Source of the DNA: Rhizobacter sp. OV335
GTDB taxonomy: Bacteria > Pseudomonadota > Gammaproteobacteria > Burkholderiales > Burkholderiaceae_C
Assembly (NCBI RefSeq): GCF_900142965.1
Contig: NZ_FRCQ01000001.1
Span: 310,001 to 374,000 of the forward strand
Reading direction: 5' to 3'
DNA: 64,000 nt
Shown here: one piece after another, positions 56,081-62,961 of the stretch
How positions within the stretch are numbered: the first letter of the stretch is position 1
Layout: the number at the start of each line of letters is the position of its first letter
Position numbers and translations under genes: made by a program
Notes under the pieces: generated by a model
What the model was told of the DNA's origin: nothing
Seen by the model: only the letters and a program-made list of their open reading frames with translations
Databases searched by the model: none

Positions 56081-56622
56081 CAGGCGCCCCCCCCGAAGCT
56101 GACGAGGATCGTGCCGGCGTAGCCCTGCGGGCCGCGCGTCAGCTGCGCATCGACCGGCCGCGCGCGGGCGCCGCTGCGGGCTTCGCCGAGCCAGGAGCGC
56201 AGCTTCTCGCCGGAGACGCCGGTGAGCGTCAGCGTCGCGCGGTCGCCTTGCACCGAGATCTTGCCCCTGTCGCCGAGCCGGTCGGTGGCGGACTTGAGCG
56301 CCTCGGCCGCCTGCTGCGGCGACACCGGCGCGACGCCGCGCAGCTCGCGCACCTCGCCGGCCAGGCGCTGCATCGATTGCAGCTGGGCGTCGAGCGCATC
56401 GAGCGTGGGCGGGGCCTCGCGCAGGACGCGCAAGGCCGGCGCGACCGCGATCATCCAGACGATCAGGATGCCGACGCAGATCAATGCGGCGCCGGCGCCC
56501 ATGCGCTCGCGCGGGGCGAGGCCGCTCCACACCGTGAGCAACTGGGTGCGGATGGCGGCCAGCGGCGCCGGCAATGCCAGGCGCGACGGACGGGAAGGGC
56601 GGGCGTTGCGGGCAGTACTCAC
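56080..56622 (-). CDS. gspM: Type II secretion protein GspM
   Basis: Inner-membrane protein of 180 residues that stabilises GspL. One membrane segment at about residues 42-62 (GAGAALICVGILIVWMIAV), a periplasmic coiled-coil (LDALDAQLQSMQRLAGEVREL), then a ferredoxin-like domain. The GTG start overlaps the gspL stop (GTGA); its stop shares one base with the gspN start. Confidence 0.9.
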   Translation of the reverse strand: MSTARNARPSRPSRLALPAPLAAIRTQLLTVWSGLAPRERMGAGAALICVGILIVWMIAVAPALRVLREAPPTLDALDAQLQSMQRLAGEVRELRGVAPVSPQQAAEALKSATDRLGDRGKISVQGDRATLTLTGVSGEKLRSWLGEARSGARARPVDAQLTRGPQGYAGTILVSFGGGA

Positions 56623-57887
56623 AGCGGGCGTCCTGGCGTCGTGGTGGGCGCGCGGCTGATGGTCAGTCGGCCATCGACCGACTCGACCTGCCAGCCGGCG
56701 GGGGTCAACTGGTTGCGGAACTGGTCGATCTGCGGCGGGCTCCAGCCGGCGGCCGCGAGCGTCAGCTTGCCGGGCTCGTACTTCAGCGTCTCGACCGGCG
56801 GGCGATCGGGCGGCCACGCGGCGGCGGCGGCCTGCAGCATCGGTTCGAAATCGGTTTCTCCAGGGCGGCCGGCAGCGGCCCGCAGGGTGTCGGTCTCGCG
56901 CTGCATCTGGGCCGGCGCATCGAGCACGGCGCGCACCTGCGGGTAGGCGGTCTGCACCACCGTGACCATCGCCTGCCGGCGCGCCGAGATCGCCGAGCTC
57001 TGGTGCGCGGCCCACAGGTTCAGGCCGAGCAGCTGCACGACGACGAGCGTGATCAGCCCGTAGCGCAGCGGCCGCCACGCGGGCGTCAGGAACTTGCGCC
57101 AGCTGTCGCGCATCGCGCGGGTGCCGCGGTTCTTGCGGGCGAGCGAGAACTGGCGCAGGTTCCACAGCGAGCGTGAGGCCTGCAGCGCGCGCTGCGCCGG
57201 CGACATCACGGTGACCGGGTTGCCGAGCCAGCGCTCGGCGGCGGTCGCGGCGGCCGGGGTGGCGCTCCAGCGGGCGCCGTCGGGCAGCGGCAGCGGCAGC
57301 AGCGCCCGCGCGAGCGTGCCTTGCAGGCCGACGAGCACGACACCGTCGTGGTGCGCCCAGCTCAGCGTGATGGCTTCGGCGCCGCGGGCGCCCTGCGGGT
57401 CGGCACCGCTCTCGGCGAAGTGCCCGGTCGGCGGATCGTCGGGCCAGGCCACCGGCACGAGGCGGTCGACGAAGACCTGCGCTTTTTCGAGCGCGGCCAG
57501 TTCGCCGGTGAGCCACAGGCGGTCGACCGCCGCGATCCAGGTCGGCTGGCCGGCGACGGCCTCGGGCGCGACGGCCAGGTGCACGCCTTCGGCGTCGTCG
57601 AGCAGGGCTTCTTCGAGCACGCCGGTGAGGGCGGCGCGCAGCCGCGCGGCAGGGGCCTTCGGCAGCGTGATGCGGTGCCAGCTGACGTCGGTGTCGGCCA
57701 GCACGGCGACGACGACGTTCGCCTTCGGCAGCAGCGACGCGGCGCAGCGGCCCTGGGTGGCCATCGAGAGGCCGTCCGGCGACATCGCGTAGACGTACTC
57801 GATGCCCGCGCCGTCCACGCCGGCCGGGCCCTGGGCGCTGGCGCGCATCCGGGGGCGGGGCGGGATCTGGATGACGAGTGTGCTCAT
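56619..57887 (-). CDS. gspL: Type II secretion protein GspL
   Basis: Protein of 422 residues linking the GspE motor to the inner-membrane platform. The cytoplasmic actin-like domain covers about residues 1-245, one membrane segment lies near 265-285 (YGLITLVVVQLLGLNLWAA), and a periplasmic domain follows. The start at 57887 (MSTLVIQIPPRPRM) is preferred over an ATG 16 codons upstream. A 124-base gap separates it from gspK, the largest inside the operon. Confidence 0.92.
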   Translation of the reverse strand: MSTLVIQIPPRPRMRASAQGPAGVDGAGIEYVYAMSPDGLSMATQGRCAASLLPKANVVVAVLADTDVSWHRITLPKAPAARLRAALTGVLEEALLDDAEGVHLAVAPEAVAGQPTWIAAVDRLWLTGELAALEKAQVFVDRLVPVAWPDDPPTGHFAESGADPQGARGAEAITLSWAHHDGVVLVGLQGTLARALLPLPLPDGARWSATPAAATAAERWLGNPVTVMSPAQRALQASRSLWNLRQFSLARKNRGTRAMRDSWRKFLTPAWRPLRYGLITLVVVQLLGLNLWAAHQSSAISARRQAMVTVVQTAYPQVRAVLDAPAQMQRETDTLRAAAGRPGETDFEPMLQAAAAAWPPDRPPVETLKYEPGKLTLAAAGWSPPQIDQFRNQLTPAGWQVESVDGRLTISRAPTTTPGRPL

Positions 57888-58011
57888 GGGGGGCGCGATG
57901 TTGGCTGCGGCATTGTAGGCATGCGGCGCGCGCAAACCTTAACAAATCAACGACTTACGGTGTCTTGTTGTAGTAGTTCCTGCGACAGCGTGGCGGCGCT
58001 GCGAGTGCTTG

Positions 58012-58986
58012 TCAATTGCTGCTGTCCATCGAACTCACGCGCTCCCGCGACAACGGGGTGACGGTGGTGCCGCGGCGTTCCACCACCGAGCGCTGCTCGA
58101 GCACCTGGTCGGTCAGGCGCAGCCGGCCGCGCACCTCGAAGTAGCTGGTGTTCACGCCGACCTGCGCCGGGTTCAACTCGGGGGCGGTGCCGGGCAGCTG
58201 CGACTTGATGTCGGCCGGTGTCTTGAACGGCGTGCGCAGCCGCACCTGCACCAGGCGCTCGGCGGTGCCCAGGTCGACGCCCGGGATCACCGCGGCCAGC
58301 ACTTCCTTGCTGGCGGTGTTGGCGTTGATCGGCGTGCGCGTCGGCAGGATGGTGATGTAGGGCTCGAGCCGGGCCAGCGCCGCGGCATCGACGCCCAGCC
58401 AGGTCAGCTGGTCGAAGCGCTTCGGCAGCAGCGGCGCGTTGGCGGTGCCGCCGGCCGGGGCGCTGGCGCCGGGCACCGGCGGCGTCGCCAGCAGCAGGCC
58501 CTTCGCGAGGTTGTCGGCCACCGTCACCGCGACGTTGGCACGCTCGCACAGCCGGCGCAGTGCCAGCAGGTCGGGCTCGCTGCGCTGGCCGTTGTCGACC
58601 AGGTTGGTCAGGTTGAAGCGTGCCTGAAGATCGGTGATGCCGCCGGACAGGAAGGCTTCGGGCGCGTCGTCGGTGTTGTCCTTGTCGGCCGCCAGGAAGG
58701 TGGACAGCCGCGCTTCCTCGAGCGGCACCGCCCAGGGTTCGCCGAGGTTGTCGGAGCCGCCGGACTTGGCGTCTTCCTTCAGGATGATGCGCGACCAGTC
58801 GAGCGCGCCCGACAGCATCCAGGCGGACTGCGAGCGCGAGCGTTCGGCGGTCTCGACCTGCACCGCGCGCCATTGCTGCCAGACCATCGACACCGCCAGC
58901 GTCGCGATCAGCGTGACGATGATCATCGCCATCAGCAGCGCGGCGCCGCGCTGGAGGGATGCCGGGGTGGTGGGGTGGCGCGTCAT
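58012..58986 (-). CDS. gspK: Type II secretion minor pseudopilin GspK
   Basis: Tip pseudopilin of 324 residues. The short leader MTRHPTTPASLQRG precedes the hydrophobic helix AALLMAMIIVTLIATLAVSM. The large head domain follows, with NANTASKEVLAAVIPG, a helix-hairpin-helix-like region known in GspK. Its start overlaps the gspJ stop (ATGA). Processed by PilD, since no dedicated peptidase gene is present. Confidence 0.93.
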   Translation of the reverse strand: MTRHPTTPASLQRGAALLMAMIIVTLIATLAVSMVWQQWRAVQVETAERSRSQSAWMLSGALDWSRIILKEDAKSGGSDNLGEPWAVPLEEARLSTFLAADKDNTDDAPEAFLSGGITDLQARFNLTNLVDNGQRSEPDLLALRRLCERANVAVTVADNLAKGLLLATPPVPGASAPAGGTANAPLLPKRFDQLTWLGVDAAALARLEPYITILPTRTPINANTASKEVLAAVIPGVDLGTAERLVQVRLRTPFKTPADIKSQLPGTAPELNPAQVGVNTSYFEVRGRLRLTDQVLEQRSVVERRGTTVTPLSRERVSSMDSSN

Positions 58987-59636
58987 TGGGGGCCGATCGT
59001 CACGTCGCGCGTGACATTGCCGGCGAAGCCACTGCCTTCGCCGAAGCTCAGCACCAGCCGCACGCCCTGCGGCAGCGGGGTGGTGACGCCGCTGGGAGGG
59101 TTCGGCTGGCCGGGATTCGCCTGCGTCGGGTCGGCGCTGGACTGCGCATTGGTCCAGGCATTGCCGCGGTAGTAATACACCTGCCAGTCGGTCAGGTTCG
59201 TCAGCGTGCGCAGCTGGCCGACCTCGCTGCCGAGGAACTGCTGGCTCGACATCCAGTTCTGCTGCAGCTCGGTCGCCGTCGTGACGACCGGGCCGGCCCA
59301 GCGCAGCCAGGTACCGCCGCGCAGCGACCACACCACCATCTGCAGGCCGCCGGGCACGCGCCGCGTGACGCGCATCGACGCGCCGTCGAAGGCCATCGCG
59401 CTCGGCAGCACGCCGCTGTCCTGCGCGGAATCGAGGTCTTGTTCCCACTGCGCGAGCACGCTGCTGACGCGCAGCACCTGCTCGAGCCGCTGCTGGCTCG
59501 CGGTGCGGGCCCGCACGATGCCGTCGACGCCCTGCCAGGACATGATCGCGACGATCGCCATGATGGTCATCGCGACCAGCACCTCGATCAGCGTGAAGCC
59601 GCCGGTGCGGGGCAGGGGCAGGTGGCGGGTGTCCAT
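58983..59636 (-). CDS. gspJ: Type II secretion minor pseudopilin GspJ
   Basis: Minor pseudopilin of 217 residues. The prepilin cleavage site is in RTGG/FTLIEVLVAMTIMAI, with Glu5 of the mature protein present. The head domain is that of GspJ (VLRVSSVLAQWEQDLDSAQD). The start shares one base with the gspI stop and the stop overlaps the gspK start, so translation is tightly coupled. Confidence 0.93.
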   Translation of the reverse strand: MDTRHLPLPRTGGFTLIEVLVAMTIMAIVAIMSWQGVDGIVRARTASQQRLEQVLRVSSVLAQWEQDLDSAQDSGVLPSAMAFDGASMRVTRRVPGGLQMVVWSLRGGTWLRWAGPVVTTATELQQNWMSSQQFLGSEVGQLRTLTNLTDWQVYYYRGNAWTNAQSSADPTQANPGQPNPPSGVTTPLPQGVRLVLSFGEGSGFAGNVTRDVTIGPQ

Positions 59637-60013
59637 CAGCGCGGCAGGATGGTCGAGAGCGTCAGCACCGGCTGGTCGTCCTCGTTGAAGATCTGCGCAT
59701 CGACGCGCCGGAAGTTCGGGTTCGGCGTCGGCCGCGTGGCCTGCTTGCCCTTGTAGCTGGCGCCGAACTGGTCGCAGCTGAACTCCGAATCGCCGACGCT
59801 CGGGAAGGTGTGGCTGAGCTTCAGCCCGGTGAGCTGGTTTTCGGCGCACCACTGGGCCGCGGTGACCTCGACCAGGCGCTGCGTGTTGTTGGTCAGCGCG
59901 CCGGCGGCCTTGATGCCGGCACCGAGCGTGACCGCGATGATGGCCAGCGCCACCAGCACCTCGATCAGTGTGAAGCCGGCTGCGGTGCCGGGACGCCGGC
60001 AGCGTGTCGTCAT
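59636..60013 (-). CDS. gspI: Type II secretion minor pseudopilin GspI
   Basis: Minor pseudopilin of 125 residues with the prepilin leader ending AAG/FTLIEVLVALAIIAVTL. The downstream pattern AAQWCAENQLTGLKL is typical of GspI. It nucleates the tip complex with GspJ and GspK in the family. It overlaps gspH (ATGA) and gspJ (one base). Confidence 0.93.
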   Translation of the reverse strand: MTTRCRRPGTAAGFTLIEVLVALAIIAVTLGAGIKAAGALTNNTQRLVEVTAAQWCAENQLTGLKLSHTFPSVGDSEFSCDQFGASYKGKQATRPTPNPNFRRVDAQIFNEDDQPVLTLSTILPR

Positions 60014-60477
60014 GGCTGCGCGACCTGCTCGTTGTCGAGCACCACGAAGGGCCCGAGGCCGTCGGTGCCGAGCGCGACGCTCTGGTCGTCGAGGTGCAGC
60101 ACGATGCGCTGGGCGCCGATCAACGGCTCAGGACCGAGCACGATGGCCTTGGCACCGGCGATGTCGGCGGAAACTTCGGGCGTCAGCCATTTGGTCGGCA
60201 GGTCGTTGGTGGTCGGCAGGCCGACGAAGCGGAAGCCTTCGGCGGCGTTCGGCTCGGCGGCACGCGGCAGCCAGGTCACCGGGATGCCCGAGGCGCGCGA
60301 TGCGGCACGCGCCGATTCGAGCAGCGCCACCAGCCGCGCGGCTTCGTGGTCGAGCCGGGTGCTGGCCGGATTGCGGATCGACAGGCTCGCCACCGCCGAC
60401 GCGATGGCGATCAGCGTCACCACCACCAGCAGTTCGATCAGCGTGAAGCCGCCCGCGTGCGCCCGGCGCGCAATCAC
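60010..60477 (-). CDS. gspH: Type II secretion minor pseudopilin GspH
   Basis: Minor pseudopilin of 155 residues. The leader is short, MIARRAHAGG/FTLIELLVVVTLIAIASA, if the GTG at 60477 is used, which is the only start after the gspG stop that leaves a normal leader. The remainder has the GspH beta-rich domain. It lies 16 bases after gspG. Confidence 0.9.
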   Translation of the reverse strand: MIARRAHAGGFTLIELLVVVTLIAIASAVASLSIRNPASTRLDHEAARLVALLESARAASRASGIPVTWLPRAAEPNAAEGFRFVGLPTTNDLPTKWLTPEVSADIAGAKAIVLGPEPLIGAQRIVLHLDDQSVALGTDGLGPFVVLDNEQVAQP

Positions 60478-60493
60478 CGGGCCGCCGCACGGG

Positions 60494-60931
60494 TCATTGC
60501 CAGGAGCCGACTTCGGCGTCTTTGCCTTCACCGCCCACCTGGCCATCGGCACCGAGGCTGTAGACATCGATCTCGCCTTTCACGCCCGGGTTGGCGTATT
60601 GATACGGCTTGCCCCACGGATCGTTGGGCAGCTTGTCGAGGTAGGGCTTCCAGTTCGGCGGGATGGTGCCGGCGGTCGGCTTGACGACCAGCGCCTGCAG
60701 GCCCTGCTCGCCGGACGGGTAGCGCTGGTTGTCGAGCTTGTAGAGCTTGAGCGCCTGCATCAGGTTGTTGACGTCGGTGCGGGCGGCGGTGACGCGCGCT
60801 TCGGCGGCGCGGTCCAGCACGTTCGGGACGATCAGCGCGGCCAGCACGCCGATGATCACCAGCACGACCATCAGTTCGATCAGCGTGAAGCCGCGATGGC
60901 GACGCGGGGCTTGAAGAGAGGCTCGGGTCAT
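60494..60931 (-). CDS. gspG: Type II secretion major pseudopilin GspG
   Basis: Major pseudopilin of 145 residues. Leader of 14 residues, then G/FTLIELMVVLVIIGVLAAL with Glu5. The calcium-site and core motifs DNQRYPSGEQGLQAL, NDPWGKPYQY and VYSLGADGQVGGEG are diagnostic. It heads the long minus-strand operon gspGHIJK-LMNDEF. A candidate promoter lies at 60951-60978. Confidence 0.97.
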   Translation of the reverse strand: MTRASLQAPRRHRGFTLIELMVVLVIIGVLAALIVPNVLDRAAEARVTAARTDVNNLMQALKLYKLDNQRYPSGEQGLQALVVKPTAGTIPPNWKPYLDKLPNDPWGKPYQYANPGVKGEIDVYSLGADGQVGGEGKDAEVGSWQ

Positions 60932-60950
60932 AGGAGTGTCAGCAACAATC

Positions 60951-60978
60951 ACGTTACCGTTCGGAGGTGAACGATCAA
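60951..60978 (-). promoter_or_regulatory. Candidate promoter of the gspG operon
   Basis: On the minus strand, TTGATC (60978-60973), 16 bases, TAACGT (60956-60951). Weak -10, but well placed about 20 bases before the gspG ATG. It overlaps the gspC promoter region, so the two may compete. Confidence 0.35.
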
Positions 60979-60979
60979 T

Positions 60980-60985
60980 CATAAT
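60980..60985 (+). promoter_or_regulatory. -10 element of gspC, possibly leaderless
   Basis: CATAAT at 60980-60985, with six bases (CGTCGA) before the gspC ATG. The same spacing occurs at hemA. GGAGGTGA at 60963 is 22 bases from the ATG, too far to serve as its ribosome-binding site. Confidence 0.35.
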
Positions 60986-60991
60986 CGTCGA

Positions 60992-61633
60992 ATGACTGCG
61001 AGATTGTCGGCTTTCGTAATCTGGGCCTTGGTGGCCGGATCCATCGTGTTTTGGGGGATGCGCCTGTTCGTGCGGCCGACCCCTGCGCCCTCCAATGCGG
61101 TGACGGTGGCCACCTCCGTCGGCCTGCGGGGTGACCTGACACGCCTGCTCGGCGCCGAACCGGTCGCGGCCGTGGCCGAGGTGTCGCCGGCCGCGAACCG
61201 CTTCAAGCTGATCGGCGTGATGGCCGCGAAGACCGGGCCCGAAGGGTCGGCCCCGGGGGTCGCGCTGATCGCGGTCGACGGCAAGCCGGCTCGGGCCTTC
61301 CTCGCCGGTGCCCGCGTCGACGAGAACTGGGTGCTGCAGACCGTGAGCCTGCGCACCGCATCGATCGGGCCGATGCAGGGCACGCCGGCGCTGGTGCTGG
61401 AGATTCCGGCGCTGCCGCCGCCGGCCACCGGCAGCCTGCCGCCGGTCGACACCGCATCGATGCAATCGGCTCCGCCGCCGATGCAGCCCGCGCAGCCGCA
61501 GATGCAGCCGGCACCGCCGATGCCTGCGGTGCAGGGGGCCATTCCGCCGCCGCCGACGTCGCAGTCGAAGGGTGGCAACAACATGGGGCGCCCGCGCGCA
61601 CCGTATGTGAAACCGGGCGAAACGGCGCGCTGA
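60992..61633 (+). CDS. gspC: Type II secretion protein GspC, short form
   Basis: Inner-membrane connector of 213 residues that binds GspD through its HR domain. One membrane segment at residues 8-24 (FVIWALVAGSIVFWGMR), the HR domain at about residues 65-140 (FKLIGVMAAKTG, GVALIAVDGKPARAFLAGA), then a tail of about 75 residues rich in proline, methionine and glutamine. The PDZ or coiled-coil module normally found at the end of GspC is absent. It is transcribed away from the rest of the operon. Confidence 0.88.
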   Translation: MTARLSAFVIWALVAGSIVFWGMRLFVRPTPAPSNAVTVATSVGLRGDLTRLLGAEPVAAVAEVSPAANRFKLIGVMAAKTGPEGSAPGVALIAVDGKPARAFLAGARVDENWVLQTVSLRTASIGPMQGTPALVLEIPALPPPATGSLPPVDTASMQSAPPPMQPAQPQMQPAPPMPAVQGAIPPPPTSQSKGGNNMGRPRAPYVKPGETAR

Positions 61634-61639
61634 TGACGA

Positions 61640-61679
61640 CCCCTCGGTCGACGGGTACGTCGACCGATCCCCCGAGGGG
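61640..61679. repeat. Nested inverted repeats between convergent gspC and cobT-like genes
   Basis: CGGTCGACG-GGTA-CGTCGACCG (61645-61666) is a perfect 9-bp hairpin. An outer pair, CCCCTCGG (61640-61647) with CCGAGGGG (61672-61679), shares three bases with it. They can form one long bulged stem or two alternative ones. No T-run follows. Probably a bidirectional transcription-end structure. Confidence 0.6.
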
Positions 61680-61730
61680 ATCCGGGCCGGCTTGGGAGCG
61701 GCCCGGCGCTCGGCCCGGCTCTCTGCTCGC

Positions 61731-62825
61731 CTAGTTGCCGGCCGGACCGAATTCTGCGGGCAACGATGGCCCGGGGTCCTCGCCCTCCGCCACTTCCGTC
61801 AGCAGCGCCGCGGCGCTGCGCACCAGCGGCCACGCCAGCGTCGCGCCGGTGCCGTCGGTGCTCTCCATGCCCAGTTCGAGCAGCGCGAGCGCATGGAACA
61901 GGCCCAGCGTCTGCGTCAGGCCCGGATGGCTGTGGCTGCGGCAGAAGACGGTGTAGTCGGTCACGGTCGGCGCGATGCGCGAGGCCACCATCAGCGCGGC
62001 GCAGGCCGGCACGCCGTCGGCCATGATCAGGTGGCGCTTGCTCGATGCGACGAGCATCACGCCCACCATCATCGCGATCTCGAAACCACCGTAGGCCGCC
62101 AGCACCTCGACCGGGTCGGTGACGTCGCGGTGACGACCCTGCGCGCCCTGCAGCACCATCAGCAAGCGGGCCTCGTGGTCGGCGCGTGCACCGGGGCCGC
62201 CGAACACCAGGTCGCGGATCGGTTCGCCCGACAGGCCCGACAGCACCAGCGCCGCGCTCTCGTGCGAGCCGACGCCGACGCCGGCGCAGGCGATCACGTT
62301 GCCGGGCAGCGCATCGGCGATCTCCATGCCGGCGCGGATCGCGGCATGCGCCTGGTCGAGCGTCATTGCGACGTTGACCCGCGCGTTGCGCGTGCCGTGG
62401 GCGATCTTGCGGGCCATCAGCCGCGGGTGCGGCGCCACCGCCTCGGCGACGCCGCAGTCGACGACGCTCAGCTCCAGCCCCTGGATGCGCGCGAACACCG
62501 ACACCGGCAGCTGCGAGGCCAGCAGGTTCTGCACCAGCCTGGCGGTCGACGGCTGGCCGACCGGGCTGATGCCGTCGACCGCCAGGCCGTGGTCGGACGC
62601 GAACAGCGCGATCTGCGGCGCACTGAAACGCGGCTTCAGCGTGTTCTGGATCAGCCCCAGGCGCACCGCCAGCGGCTCGAGTTCGCCCAGGTTGCCGGTC
62701 ACCTCGCTGCGGCGCTTGAGCTTCTCGCGCAGCGCCTGCTCGAGAAGGGGATTGGCCGTGGGAGAGATCAGTGATCGGTTGACGGACATGGGCAGGTTGT
62801 TGGGTCGTGCCGGAGCGGTCGTCAT
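61731..62825 (-). CDS. CobT-like phosphoribosyltransferase homologue, divergent active site
   Basis: Protein of 364 residues in the family of nicotinate-nucleotide-dimethylbenzimidazole phosphoribosyltransferase (CobT), which activates the lower base of cobamides. Shared features are FASDHG at 75-80, GTRNARVNVAMT near 144-155, DPVEVLAAYGGFEIAMM at 237-253 and DGTGATLAWPLV late. Key positions differ. Glu317 of Salmonella CobT (in LGEGSG) aligns with Asp324 in ESTDGTG, Glu174 (VGELGMANTT) aligns with Val183 in AGVGVGSHES, and the KPPGSLG segment reads EVTGNLG. It stands outside any cob cluster. An ATG at 62789 is an alternative start. Confidence 0.8.
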   Translation of the reverse strand: MTTAPARPNNLPMSVNRSLISPTANPLLEQALREKLKRRSEVTGNLGELEPLAVRLGLIQNTLKPRFSAPQIALFASDHGLAVDGISPVGQPSTARLVQNLLASQLPVSVFARIQGLELSVVDCGVAEAVAPHPRLMARKIAHGTRNARVNVAMTLDQAHAAIRAGMEIADALPGNVIACAGVGVGSHESAALVLSGLSGEPIRDLVFGGPGARADHEARLLMVLQGAQGRHRDVTDPVEVLAAYGGFEIAMMVGVMLVASSKRHLIMADGVPACAALMVASRIAPTVTDYTVFCRSHSHPGLTQTLGLFHALALLELGMESTDGTGATLAWPLVRSAAALLTEVAEGEDPGPSLPAEFGPAGN

Positions 62826-62961
62826 GGAATTCGCCCTGGCCTCACCGTCACTTCGCTGGCTTCGAATTCGACTGTCGAGCGTGGATTGTGGGGCAGCGTT
62901 CGCCGCCTCGGCAATGCCGTGTCACCCCTAGACTGCATGGGTTGCGTGCGCACGGTGGTTC

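Noticed and set aside
62826-62961. A cobalamin riboswitch upstream of the CobT-like gene
   Set aside because: The 136-base gap is short, and I could not find the conserved GCCACTG-type B12-box core.
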